Part shown: piece by piece, positions 11,439-23,030 of the stretch
Position numbering within the stretch: position 1 is the stretch's first letter
Layout: every line of letters starts with the position of its first letter
Source: Lomentospora prolificans
Lineage: Eukaryota > Ascomycota > Sordariomycetes > Microascales > Microascaceae
DNA: 64,000 nucleotides
Direction of reading: 5' to 3'
Assembly: GCA_029532625.1 (NCBI GenBank)
Contig: JARFXM010000005.1
Location: forward strand, 2,219,290 to 2,283,289
Program-made: the position numbers and the translations under genes
Notes under the pieces: generated by a model
Database searches by the model: none
What the model saw: only the letters and a program-made list of their open reading frames with translations
Told to the model about the DNA's origin: nothing

Positions 11439-12671
11439 TCATTTGGCCTCCTTCTTGGCCTTTTCGGCGATCTCCTTTGCCTTTTCAGACTTCTTCTCGA
11501 GCACCTGCTTGATCTCATCCATGGTTTCTTGCAGCAGCTTCTCCCCCTCGTCCTTGTGCTTCTCGGCAACTTCCTTCAACTGGCTGACCTTGGAAAGAAC
11601 CTCCCCGCCGCTGGGAAGCATATTGAAGTATTCGTCAAGACCTAATCCCTCAGACAGCTTAGAGCCCTTCTTCTTGGCCTTTTCAAGCGCTTTGTTGACG
11701 TATTCCTCTAGATTTCCAAGGTTCCCCGACTCGATAGCAGACTTGGCCTTATCAAACAGCTCTTTCGCGTTTCCTTGCTTGAGAGCCTCGGCGTTGTCCT
11801 CAATCAAGGACTTTACTTTCTGATTCTTGTCGAGATAAGGCTTGGCCTGCTCCAAGGCCTTCTTCCACGACTCGTCGCCAAGTTTCCTCACTGCCTCGAC
11901 CTTTTCTTCGATGATCTTTCTGGCCTTGTCGAGGTTGGCGGCGCTAAAGCCACCTCCCATTATCTCCTTGACCTGCTTGAACGTCTTATCCACCTGCTCC
12001 TTAGCCTCAGGGCCGTATTCGGCGCCCATCTTCTTTAATTGGTCTACGCTTCCACCAAGCTTCTCCTTGGCCTGCGGGTGATTGTCGAGAATATCGGCAA
12101 AGGCATCACCAGCTAGGTCAGACAGCTTCTTGGAAACGTCTGTGAGGATTTTGATGGCTTCGGACGCGGTCTCCATCGTGAAGCCCCCCTTGGACAAGGT
12201 CTGGAACTGCTTGTATGCGTCGCTGACGATGTGGTTCACCTCATCACCGTGGTTCTTGCGAAGCTCGTCAATATCTTGGAATGCCGAGTCGATCAGTGGG
12301 CGAGCTCCGGGGATCCATCCCAGGTAGGAGAAGCAGTACTCCTTGATGTATGCTATCGCCTGATCTCCGTCGGCGGTAGTCTGCTGCAGCTTCTTGGTGG
12401 CTTCTTGGTATTTCAAGGTGGCTTCCCGGGCGCCCTTGTTGATGGCGCGCTGCATTCTCCCAGCAGGAGTCAGGAGGTAGACTCCGTAGAGCACCGCTCC
12501 CGCAGCGACACCACCGGCCACACCAGAAGCGAAATGGGAGTTGCCATTCTTGGTACCGCTGGAGGCTGTGGATGATTGGAAACGGATCTGGCGCGGTTTC
12601 GAGGTGCGGGCACGCCCCGCGGCTCGTACCACGGATGGTCGCGCACTACGTACGACGGGGTTCGCGAACAT
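11439..12671 (-). CDS. Mitochondrial membrane protein with long amphipathic-helix tail
   Basis: Conserved-looking fungal protein of 410 residues, single exon. Residues 1-33 form an Arg/Ser-rich, acid-free presequence (VRSARPSVVRAAGRARTSK) typical of mitochondrial import. One transmembrane segment follows at about 47-70 (FASGVAGGVAAGAVLYGVYL) ending in TPAGRM. The rest is Lys/Glu-rich helix with regular heptad- or 11-mer-like amphipathic repeats, ending in KKEAK. This resembles apolipoprotein-like or MICOS-associated proteins in style, but no named family can be assigned. Likely anchored in the inner membrane with a large soluble helical domain. Confidence 0.8.
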   Translation of the reverse strand: MFANPVVRSARPSVVRAAGRARTSKPRQIRFQSSTASSGTKNGNSHFASGVAGGVAAGAVLYGVYLLTPAGRMQRAINKGAREATLKYQEATKKLQQTTADGDQAIAYIKEYCFSYLGWIPGARPLIDSAFQDIDELRKNHGDEVNHIVSDAYKQFQTLSKGGFTMETASEAIKILTDVSKKLSDLAGDAFADILDNHPQAKEKLGGSVDQLKKMGAEYGPEAKEQVDKTFKQVKEIMGGGFSAANLDKARKIIEEKVEAVRKLGDESWKKALEQAKPYLDKNQKVKSLIEDNAEALKQGNAKELFDKAKSAIESGNLGNLEEYVNKALEKAKKKGSKLSEGLGLDEYFNMLPSGGEVLSKVSQLKEVAEKHKDEGEKLLQETMDEIKQVLEKKSEKAKEIAEKAKKEAK

Positions 12672-13615
12672 GGTGTCTAAGCGAGGGGGGAGATCGCGAC
12701 TGCGTCAAGGAAGGGAAAGCAGGAGGAAGATGATATGTGCGGAAGGATAAGCGTGCAGGAGGTTCGGAAAGGAATTTTGAAATTTTGTCGGCGGAAAAGT
12801 GGGAAGGCTGGGTGATGGTGATGGCTAGAGTCCAGTTGTCGGGGGTGGTGAACTTTTTTAAAGCTTTCACTCACAGTCGTGGTTGCTCAATTGGGGCTCA
12901 TGAACGGATAATCACTGAGCTGCCTTGCACATGATGTGACGCGCGGATGACGCAAGCTGCATTGCCCGGCAGCATCCGCTCACCTTGGAAGCTGTGCCGG
13001 AGTGCGTTGTAGCGCTAATTCGGAGGAAATGGTCCCACGTCGCCCCACCAATCTCGCCCTTCAGCGTGTGGTTTTCCTGGATGACGTAATGCCTGGTCCA
13101 CTACGTGCCGTGCACTGCTTGTGTGCCTGATTGACAGACATCATCGCGTTTTGGAGCGTCATCGGATTCCTGTCGTGGAGACTGATGGGGAATATGCCAG
13201 GCACTGCGAGATTGCCATCATCCAATTATTTGTCCACGACTCACACGATCGCGGGTACCCATTTCTAAATGGGGCTCGTGGCTGTTCGAGAGGATGCTGT
13301 AAAAGTCAAATCGTTCCTGGATTTGACAAACCACGCGTGTAGAGATCCGCTTGGGGTTGTCTCGGGGACTGGGACGAGGATGAGTGTCATGAAACAGCAG
13401 GGGACTGTACGGATCACCAATATATCGATTCAGAGACCTACGACCATCTATACGTTGCATTTATATACCCAAGACAAATTTCAATTAAAAGTACAAGATA
13501 GTACGAGCCGGACATATCGATTTCTATCTATTGTCTATTATTACCTCTAAGATTTCTGCGGTAAAGGAAGTCTTCGCCAACTCGTCTTCGTTTGAGGAAT
13601 CCTCTTCACTCCAAG
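12672..13615. other. Intergenic region
   Basis: Promoter of the mitochondrial protein gene on the left (CT-rich on the minus strand) and the 3' flank of the Ala-rich gene on the right. No gene seen. Confidence 0.5.
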
Positions 13616-14825
13616 TTAGATGTAGAGGTTCGCCAAGACTCCCCGTCTTTTTGTTTGTCCCACCCGAGCAACAGCCGATGAGGCATCACCTGCAACGTCG
13701 AGAAACAAGTTAGCGCTTTTCTTCCCCATGAGCGGTAGTATGTACCTTGAGCAGCAGCATCATCTGCGGCCGCAGCGTCTGCTCCTGCATTTGCGTCGAC
13801 ATTCTCCACAGATACATCCGCAGCAGACGCTCCGCCAGCTAGCTCTTCGGCCGCAGCAACGATGGCGGCGGTAGCAGGATCAGCAGCAGCATCATCGGCG
13901 GCGGCATCGTCAGCAGCAGCAGCATCATCGGCGGCAGCACCATCGTCAGCAGCAGCAGCATCGGCGGCAGCACCATCGTCAGCAGCAGCAGCATCGGCGG
14001 CGGGATCAAGCACTTCATCGGGAAGAACAACGCCAAGGGCTGCACATGCCTCAGCAAGAGCGGATGCATCATTGAGGACATCCGCAGCTGCCTGTTGCAT
14101 GCGTGAAATAGCGTCACCCTGCTGTTCGTTTGCTTGCGCATCAGCAGCGGCATTATCGTCACCGGCAGCGTTCGCTTCGTTAGCCTGATCCGCCTGATTT
14201 TGAACACTTAGTATTAGTCTCCGTCGATGGGAAGGTGCGGCCGTTGATGGATCGAAAATTATACCTGGTCCTGAGCCCCAGCTGCGTCATTAGCGGCAGC
14301 GGCGGAAGCCATGACTGAGTTGGCGGCTTCAGCGGCAGAAAGGAGAGCAGTGCAGTCCTCGAGACTGACATCTTGGGCATCTACATTTTCCAGATCCAAC
14401 ATGGTTAGACATGCGCACAGGTAGTCGCAACCCGTTACAGCCAAACTACTGAGAGTGATTTGTGTTGGCATCCAAGGCATATACTTACCTGCAGCGGCTT
14501 CGGCATCTGCACCTTGCTGTCCGGCGTTGGTGTCGGCGTCTGCCCCAGCATCTTCGGCAGCTCCTCCGGCACCTGCATCAGCTCCGATATCTTGGACACC
14601 TGCCCCGGCGGCCACATCCGCCCCGGCTGAATTTGCGGCTTGGACGCCAGGCACCGCGCCGAGGTTCGAGAGTCCGATAGCGTTAGCGTTGATACCGTTG
14701 CCAGCAACCAGTCCAGCAAGGTTGTTAGCCTGACCTCCAATACCCCCGAGGATCTGTAAACCTGCAGATGCCTCCAGCACCATTGCGCCCACAAGGACCT
14801 GCCCGAGGGAGAACTTTGGAGCCAT
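13616..14825 (-). CDS. Ala/Asp-rich repetitive secreted protein
   Basis: Four exons (14825-14489, 14380-14265, 14193-13746, 13689-13616) close in frame to 324 residues. All three introns have GT/AG borders, and two have clear CTAAC/TACTAA branch points. The N terminus (FSLGQVLVGAMVLEASAG) looks like a signal peptide. The body is extremely rich in Ala, Asp, Gly and Asn, with a tandem block of DDGAAADAAAADD-like units encoded by GCA/GCC/GAT trinucleotides (13862-14010). Two pairs of Cys lie in short conserved-looking segments (VSLEDCTALL; EACAALGVVLPDE). After the last intron the protein ends with a dibasic site and a short peptide (TKRRGVLANLYI). I do not recognise a family. A secreted or wall-associated repeat protein is the best guess; Kex2 processing of the tail is possible. 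Confidence 0.65.
13862..14010. repeat. GCA/GCC-rich trinucleotide coding repeat
   Basis: Imperfect tandem array of CAGCAGCAGCATCATCGGCGGC-like units inside exon 3 of the Ala/Asp-rich gene, encoding Ala-Asp blocks. All copies keep the frame, suggesting length change in multiples of three. Confidence 0.8.
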
Positions 14826-17640
14826 TCTGTAAATATATGAATGAGAGAGAATAGACAAAATAAAGGTGGAGAACGAAACGACGGAAGAACAAGTCTTTGA
14901 GAGAATGAAATAGGGACCGAGAAAGAGATGGAAAACAAAACAAGCCGACAAGTCTTGAAGCCCTGGATCTCCTATAAGCGGCCGAATGGCTTCATATACC
15001 CTTCGCGGCACCATACAGTTTCGGTGTCCAATGCACCAGCAAAGAGAGTCCGAAGCATTTCTGACGGGGGTGCGTATACGGTCCCAAAATAGCGCCGACC
15101 GCCCGTCCTGGGCGCAAATTCAACCCCGTGTGTCGCTCAGACAGTCCATGTCTGAAATCCCTCCGTTCTAGCTAGGATTTTCGCCAACACGCCACTGTTG
15201 ACGTAAACCCGGGTTACACAGTTCGAGGTGTGAAAACAGGCCAAAACGGGAATAGTAAAGGGTATATGGCGATCTTGTAGGTTCATTGTCGATATTCGGG
15301 TCACCAAAGAGCACACTCTGCGCACTTTTTACACTACGATGGGGAGGAAGAACCGGGCGATTGCTGATGGCGCGTCGTGTCTGAGGATCAGTTTTAGCCG
15401 GATCGAGAATCCCCTGCCGATCGTCTGAGCTCTCGTCTATGGCTGACGGCGGAGCTCGAAAAAAGCTTGTTTTCATCCCAAGAGTGAAACGCCCGTTCGG
15501 GATGAGCAGCGTGGCAGTGCACATTGACTCTCTATCAAAAACAGCGTGCATCACCTAACTGGTCTAGAATTCCACTGGAAGCTTTCTTCCTTGGGCGTCT
15601 GGCACCTTGTTTCAGCTTTAACATGTCTCCAAGCGTTGCAGTATTCCTAGACTGTGAACCAACAGAGGTCAATGCGGGAAATGTCAAATCTTCGTTATGG
15701 GCTCGATATGCCTACCATGGACCAATAAATAATTAGAATTTTGAGTGTGAACTGTCCGGGCATCGACGGACAAGCACGTGGGCTGACCGAATGTCAGCGA
15801 GAGTACGAGTAATAGATGGAACACCGCCCATGAAGAGCAAAAGCTATTGGTGTTTCAGGTTTAGTATCGCAACCTTCTCTAATTTTAAGGCAATACGCTG
15901 ATCTTTTAGCGTTAAATGCATCCTTGAGCCCTTCTATGCGGGCAATGTATAAATACCGTACGAGTGAGCCTACGTTTCTGCAGGCGAGCTACTCGGCCAA
16001 TGCTGGACAATCACTGAGAGTCGATTTCGAAGGGAGTCGATTTCGAAGGAATTCTCTCCGCGTAACGCATGAAAGAAAACACGAGTCCACTATGCTTTAT
16101 TGGGGTACTCAGAAGTCTACTGCCATGAGTCAGGAGAATGATAACTGGGAGAGGTTCGTTGATTCCCAATTTACGGCCCCACAGGGCTCCCACTGAGTGT
16201 CGGTGTTAATACTCGTCACACCATCCGCTCCAAAGCAACGAACGCTACCAGGATAAATGGCATCATCCATACAATTTAGTCATAGCATCATTGCGCGGAA
16301 TGGGATGTGGATGTGGTTCACAAGACGCTCATCCTGTGTTCTTAACGACTCTAACGGCCGCTTATAATGAATGCTCCATTGAAGAAAAAGTGCCTCTCTT
16401 CACCTATTATCTGTCTCTGTGTTGAGCGATGTAAGTATCTCAAATGGTGTACAATTAGGCACGTCAAAATCACATAGCGATCTTATGTTAGATACCAAGG
16501 CAGCACCGCACTCCTCTGCACTCCTCTGTAGCCGCGCACTCCAAGCACCGACTTTAAGTCTGTGTTGTCCTGTCGCGAGCCTGATGGTCACCCCGGCTCA
16601 GTTCCAAGTCCGAGGCCATACCTCACGCATTTTGCTCTCTAGCATTGCTGATAATTAAATTCGTATGGGGACAGCCCAAACTTTTGATTATTCAGTATTC
16701 AACACGACATAATCTGGTGGTGTGCGGTGACAGCCTGCTACCCCTACCAGCCAGCTATATGAGGAGAAGAATGATGCACCTCCCAATCTTCCGGCCTTGT
16801 AGTCTTGGACAAACTATTTAACTCACAATCTTCCCGATCGGCTTGATCTCCGCCTCCCACCACATCGCCGTCCTGGCGGAACTCTGGACGGTCACTCAGG
16901 AAACTTCCCACACCACTAGGAGTCCTCGTCATGACAACCTATCCGTTCCATGGCGTCCTGCCTTGTCTTGGAGACCGAATGATATCGGAAACGATAAAGG
17001 TGAAGCTAAAGGTGAGATTTTTGACTCCTGATTCTTGTCTCTCCTCCCCATTCACCCTTGTCAGAAGCGACGGAGTGGTTAGGTCAAGAAAGAGCGAGAA
17101 CGGGCCAAAACAAGCTCCAGCAGTGCGGACTTGTCAAAGGACGTCGCGAAATAGTGAGCGTAATGTCTTCCCGGATCGGGGCATTACCAGAAGCGACTGG
17201 AGAGGTTGTTGCTCACTGTGTAAGCTAGGACGTACAGAAGGGCATTGCTTCCGGATGGGGCGTCATTTACATCAGTTGTGCACGGCGCCTCACCAGTTAT
17301 TAAGTCTGAGATTCTAGCTAATTAGCCCCTTGATGTCTTCGCAAACCCTGACTTCCCCTGTATCCCGCCATATTGTCTCGAAGACGAGAAATTACGTAGT
17401 CCAGATGAAGCTGGGATTCTTAAACTGGACTATCGCCGGGATGAGAAACTGTCTCAGGGTGCTCGGCGACAGGGGTTCGTTGGTGCATCTGTAGTGTAGA
17501 CGTTATCGACGTATTCAGGGTTGCGTATTCATCTATCACCTGGGATTGGAATATGTAGTCGAGGAAGGGCAAAATTGTAAAATTGGCCAGCTAGATATAC
17601 AATCTCCCTCCCTGCAATTCCGTCCCCACTGCACCATCAC
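14826..17640. other. Long intergenic region
   Basis: About 2.8 kb with no supported gene. Open frames are short, overlapping and without recognisable motifs. A tandem 16-bp duplication (GTCGATTTCGAAGGGA-like) sits at about 16018-16050. Confidence 0.45.
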
Positions 17641-17650
17641 TCGATTCGTC

Positions 17651-17798
17651 ACAACTCCACTCGTAACCTCAACTCCTAACCTCAACTCCTAACCTCAACT
17701 CCTAGCCGCAACTCATAACGTCAACTCATAACCTCAAGTCATGACATCAACTCAAACATCAACTCATATCAACTCATAACATCAACTCATAACCTCGT
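17651..17798. repeat. 13-bp minisatellite (CTCAACTCCTAAC)
   Basis: About ten imperfect copies of a CTCAACTC(C/A)TAAC unit run up to roughly 15 bp before the 3' end of the metalloprotease gene. Copies on the left end in CCTAAC, those on the right in CATAAC, so the array has drifted in two blocks. It is not CRISPR: there are no spacers and the host is eukaryotic. Confidence 0.85.
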
Positions 17799-17811
17799 CA
17801 CTATCTTCCAT

Positions 17812-18802
17812 CTAAGCACGGTAGGTGTTCCAGAAGCTGTACATGCGAGTCTTCTGACCGGTCGAAAACTCCTCGTAGCAAGAGCTATTGTAGAAAAGAG
17901 GGCACTGGGGTTAGAACTAATCTTCTAAAATCGGACGCGTCCTAAAATCAATGACAGATCACTTACTCATCGGAATAGTCCATATAGTTGTGGATGGGGT
18001 CTAGGCCAGGCTGGCTAGGGCAAGAGTCGCGACCTACGGGGCAACCGCTGCTGGAGCTGGCCTGAGCAGGGGTATCAGAGACATAGTCGCCGTTGCCTGT
18101 GCAGCCACCCTGGAAGGTATGATAGAGGCCCATCCAGTGTCCGACCTCGTGGGTGCCTGTCTTGCCAAGGTTAAACTTGGGAAGGGAGCCACCAGGAACT
18201 GTTTGCGCGTTAAGCGAAACACCATCCCGGTAGAACTCGTTGCTGCCGGCCGAGACAGAAGTAGGCAGGTAAGCATAGCCCAGAGCGTCACCCGACAGTG
18301 CGGTCTGGAAGTAAATGTTCAAGTCCTTGTAAGTTCCCTTGCGGAGAGACCGCTTCATGGCCATCTCGTTGCCGTCCCTAGCCCAGCCAGCGTTGATGGT
18401 CCTATCTGTGCCAAGCAGTTTGAAAGCAATGCCGTGCGGGGCAAAGTCAGTGTTGAGAACAGCCAACTGATCTTTCAGCATCTTGTCCTATAGAAGATGT
18501 CAGCAAATGCCAAACAGAAAATGCCCGTCGGTTACATCACGCATCCTTACCGTCAAGTAACCATCGGAAACGCCCGACCCGGCTGCGACAACATGGAAGT
18601 AAACTCCAACGTTGATAGTCGCGCGGGCAGTCAAGTTTCCATCAGTCTTCGCCTCCTGGGCGGCGAAGACTTTCGACATACCGATGTGCTCAGCGTCGGG
18701 TTCAGCAGTACCACACCCGAAGGGGCGGTTCTGCCTGGGAGCAACGTGGCCGCTGACGCCAAGGACGCCAAGGGCAGCAATGATGAGGTTTTTGAACAGC
18801 AT
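17812..18802 (-). CDS. Secreted M43 (pappalysin-type) metalloprotease, MEP1-like
   Basis: Extracellular zinc protease of the fungal MEP1 group. Exons 18802-18551, 18487-17967 and 17884-17812 give 281 residues. Signal peptide at residues 1-18 ([13 protein letters not shown]). The zinc site [11 protein letters not shown] has ligands His197, His201 and His207 with catalytic Glu198. The downstream Met-turn NYMDYSDDSC is completed only when the last intron is removed. Conserved Cys ([25 protein letters not shown]) match the family's disulfide loop. Relatives act in nutrient acquisition and, in some pathogens, in cleaving host-recognised surface proteins. A TATA-like CTATAAG lies about 120 bp upstream. 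All catalytic residues are present, so it should be active. Confidence 0.93.
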
Positions 18803-19597
18803 TTTCAGGGCAATGGAAAGAGCGTATTGGATGAGTGCAAGGCCGGAGTCAGAGCTGGAGAGCTTGAGTTGATGGTGACGAGGGTAATTGAAGTTGAGAC
18901 TGGACCTGGGAAGCCCTTCTTATAGAAGACCTATCCCGATGCTACTGGTGACGAGCCTGTTCCAATATTGGCAGGTCGTTGTTTGCTCAACTTGATTGAC
19001 GCCGTTAATCCCCAGATCCATGGGCGTCGGGGACAGTAGTGACCATGACCCATGCTTTGCTACGACTTGCCTAATTCCCCAAATCACAGCGAGTGCCAAT
19101 GGGGATGCGGACCGGAGATTCTCCGTAATATCGGTGGAACTAGTCGTTAAGAGAAGGTAACAGCACTAGAGATACGACTGATGGCAGCCCCGTGCCGGAT
19201 ATCAGCGATGGTTTCAGAAGATGAGGTGATTTCCTCCTCGCTGGTTTCTCTGATTGGTGGCAGGAGAAACATTACATCTGTGCACCTGACCCTGGACGAT
19301 CTTAAGTGCCGTTCCAGTGACTTTCCTGTTCCAGATTGCACTGATCACTACGATGTGACAGCGGGGGATGGTCTTGGCCGATTTGGGAATTTTTGAGGCG
19401 ATCAATGCAGAAAATGTAACACAATTTGCCCTTCATATCTCCATGCTCCCGCCTTGAAAGATGACAAACGGACCCATTTCTTCTCCTCACGGCTGGGAGA
19501 GGAAAGAACCAAGACCGGGCCGAAGAGGCATCCGAGGAGGACCGCGTTCTGATATTCTCTAAGAGTTAGGTGACGCTCACGAGAAGCAAACTTTTCG
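18803..19597. other. Intergenic region
   Basis: Promoter side of the metalloprotease gene and 3' flank of the SET gene; no additional gene supported. Confidence 0.45.
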
Positions 19598-21103
19598 CTA
19601 GACGTAGGTTTGCAAGATTTCCAGGTTGTGTCGCAGCGCTCGTTGAAGGCCATCGACGTCCACCGCCCCATCAAATTCTTCCGCTAAGTGCAATGCCTTC
19701 TGTGCATAGAGAATGGCAGACGCGATGTCGCCATGTTCAAAAAGCGTTCGCATCAGGTCGTGGAAGTATCGTTTCAACGTCGAAGGCCCTAAGTTCTCTA
19801 CTATTGCAAGTCGTTCCACCTCTGAAGCTAAGTCTCTCACGTCTCCAATGCCAAATGCAATTCTTCCCTCTCGAGCTTGGCTAAAGGTTGACCATATCTC
19901 CGCGAGTCGTACCCGGTTCTCATCCGACTCTTTGACGACGTCCCGCGACGCGGAACAGAGCTTGCAAAAGCACTTGAATCCAAATGTGGAATGTAGCAGT
20001 TTTCTCCTTTCGGCAGTCGTCATGGTCTCGTCAATATCTGTGATGATGTTCAGTTACCTGGAGTGGCGTTGGAGTCCCCGGCACAGGTGCAACATACAAC
20101 TGATGGTGATTTCTTCTCCGACTGCGATATCACGAGTTGCGATTACATCCATAGCTAAGTTTGTCGATGAAAGTCGGGCCAGGGCACTTTAGAAAAATGA
20201 ACAGTGAGCATGTCTTTTTCTTTTTCTTTTTTCTTCTTTCAAACAAGATGTCATGAGGTGAGCGACCGGAACAGGGTTTTGCTTATTTTGCTTTTCTTTA
20301 CCTCGGATTGCATGCATGGTTCAATCTCTAGATATAAATTTGGTTAGCTACCAAGCATTACTACTGAGTAGGTGCAGGGCAACGGGACATACTGCGACTT
20401 CAGGGTAGACCAATGCTGTGGCTCTTCCGTTTATTTGGCCAACATGGGAGTTCGTCCTGAGAATAGCTTCTAATGGTTGCCCACCGCCACCGACACTTTT
20501 TGCCAAGCTCATCACTCTCTGTGGGTTCGCCAGTTGATCCTCTGCCCTCTGGTAAAGGTCATATATGTCGGGGCTTTCTTCTAGGAAGTTTCGGACCTCG
20601 TTGTCGAAGATGATTGCTGGGAAAGATGTCATAAAAGTCTCACCCCTTGCAATCGCCTTAGTAGCCAAGATACCGACTCCCTTGCCAGGTATCGCCCTCT
20701 TCTCATAGGAGCGAGCTGGGGGCTGTTTCAAGCCAGAGCTGAGAGCCACATTCTTGAAAATAATGTCGTAGTAATATTGGATACCTTCTTTCACCGCAAC
20801 AATACTCACTCCGTGACCGTCATTATATCCCGCTGATGACACGAGACAGTATGTGGGATCATGAGCTTGATTAGTATGCCCATGAAAGCAAACCGGTTTC
20901 CAGTCCCATAAACCCCAGGAGCCCGGGCTCTGACCTGGCAAGTGATCGGTGGGAGATGCATGGCAGGTGTAAAGATCTTCGAATGGACGGATCGCGCATT
21001 GGCCTGCCGTATACTCGATTGAAGGTGGCTGAAGGCGCGTGTGTACTGCGAGAAAGTAAAGTGCCGCTAGACAGGTGGCGATAAAGACTTGCGGTATCGC
21101 CAT
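19598..21103 (-). CDS. SET-domain protein with a 26-nt microexon
   Basis: Protein of the large fungal SET-domain family (SMYD-like split arrangement), possibly a lysine methyltransferase. Four exons (21103-20393, 20327-20302, 20186-20098, 20037-19598) close to 421 residues. An N-terminal hydrophobic segment (PQVFIATCLAALYFLAV) suggests a signal peptide or anchor. The SET domain begins at about residue 150 (IPGKGVGILATKAIARGE). The diagnostic RLNHACNPSA motif (Asn240-His241) is created only by joining exon 1, the microexon and exon 3. Then come VGEEITISYIDE and the post-SET CFCKLC. A helical C-terminal region follows. I start at the ATG at 21101-21103, since the longer frame begins at a GTG. 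Substrate unknown; an N-terminal signal is common in this subgroup. Confidence 0.86.
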
Positions 21104-23030
21104 CGGTCGATTACGGCACACCGAAACGAGCGGTGAGAAAATATGCTCTGTCTTGCTTAACGATTCTAGCTACTAGCGGTTCATGAGTAACGTACGTCGA
21201 GAAGTCGTGCCAACTTGGCCGTGCATCGCAGTGAAGAACAGATTACACGGCGGGTAAATCCGAACGGATGACACGTGTATGCGTGTGTCGGAAGCCTCGA
21301 TACATTTCCCGGGTAAAAGGCACTTGACTTGTGGATGTTGCCGCGGTTTCAGGGCACTTGTGGCGTGATACACAGTTAGATGTTAATTATTGCGTACAGA
21401 TAGCCAGCCTACATAGTGCTTTCCCCTCCACATTCACGCCAAGATATGTGGGAATGTGTTTTCCAGCTAATAACCCTTAGCCTACGATGTAGTAGCAGGA
21501 GTCGGACGGGACTATTATTCTAGCTTCCCGTATGGGTCGCCCTAGCTACAGGAGTTAATTTGCAAACCTTTTACTATCCAACTTCCAGATCAGCAAGCCG
21601 GATCTAAGTGGCTGCCATCAACTCCTTCCGCTCTTGGTACACAACGCCGATTAACTTGACCAATAGATTTCAGCGTGGATTATATGCAAAGAGGAGTGTA
21701 TCAAAAAGAACGGGGGCAAGCGTCGAGGCTACAGTGCAGGGAAAGTAAGAAGCCCCTGGATAATTAGCAAGGTGTGAGGGATGGTGGGTTGAAGCGAGGA
21801 TACTCGTATGTCAAAATTGGTAGGCAAAATCGTGAGTTCGCGGCGACCCGGGCTAAGCTAATACTCCCATGCAGGTTAGATGTTTATCTCTAATGTGTAT
21901 TCGAGATCTTATGAGTGAAATGAAACAGCGAGCCTCAAGCATTGATTGGTGGGATGAAAAAGAAAAGTCACTTGATTCACGCATGCCATCGATGTGTTTG
22001 TTCTCGCTTTCTTGCCTTTTCTGGTTTCGAGGGCACCCAGAGTCTGATTTATAGCGGAATGCTTCAGAACATTTCCCCACCTCCCCTCTTCGTAAACCCC
22101 CACCTTATCTCGAAATTTCTCCCTCGCTCACTGATCCCTCAACTCTAGCAAGATGCTAGACATACGGTTCGCAATAAGCTATGCACGAGGTATTTTAAAG
22201 GTCCTGTATGACAATCAATGCTAGGGCCAAGGCGAGTACGGATAACCATGTGAGACCATCACGAGCCACTAATACAGCGATTCGTGCACACAGCTAAGGC
22301 AGGGCGGGAGGATTTGACAACCCTAGTAGAAGTCGAGGCGTAGCAAGATGTATAAAAGAAAATATTGACGAAGAAGAAAGCAGGTTGGAAGGGTAGATTG
22401 GCTCTGGCGGATAATGTGCCCAGCAGCATCCCCTGATTTGTCGATAATATGATGAAAGGCTCCCCTTCAACGGTGCAGCGGTTGGGTTGATGGATCACCC
22501 TAAGTCATGGGTCAAACCTACCATCCCTAGCACGGTGAGTGTAGCTAGTGGGCTTGCAATCAGCCACGCCGTCAATTGGGGTCGAATCGCCTACGGAATG
22601 CGAAAAAGGGCGAGCCTTTCTTTTTTTTGTCTTTATTTCAATTCTGGCTGGTTGTGTGCCTGAGCGTGCAACTGGTCAACATGTGGATCGTCGGACGCGA
22701 GATGCCGGCAAGGTTAACAGCATCCAGTTGAGGGCTTGTCAGGATTAAGTTTTGTGTTCCTTCCTGCGGATTGGTTATTCAGACTGCGGAGGGGCGAGAC
22801 TGCTGTTGGCTGCTGTCTTAGAGTTTGTTTCCTTAACCGCCGTGAGTGATGGAGTATCTCTGACGGCATCTAACGTTCTTTCCTACAACTAGGGGCTATG
22901 CGTGTACGAATATTCCTCAGAAACACATGCACGGCTTTGGTCACAAGCTCGACAAGTCTCCTCATGGCACAATGCAATCGAGACGAGGCCGTTAGCGCAC
23001 TGCTGAAGGAATTCCCCGACGGGTGACCGC
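21104..23030. other. Long intergenic region
   Basis: About 1.9 kb without a supported gene. Short open frames at 21853-22150 on both strands overlap and have no family features. Confidence 0.45.

Noticed and set aside
11370..12575. Several plus-strand frames
   Set aside because: Antisense shadows of the Lys/Glu-rich mitochondrial protein.
17651..17798. CRISPR-like array
   Set aside because: Units are contiguous without spacers, and the genome is clearly eukaryotic.
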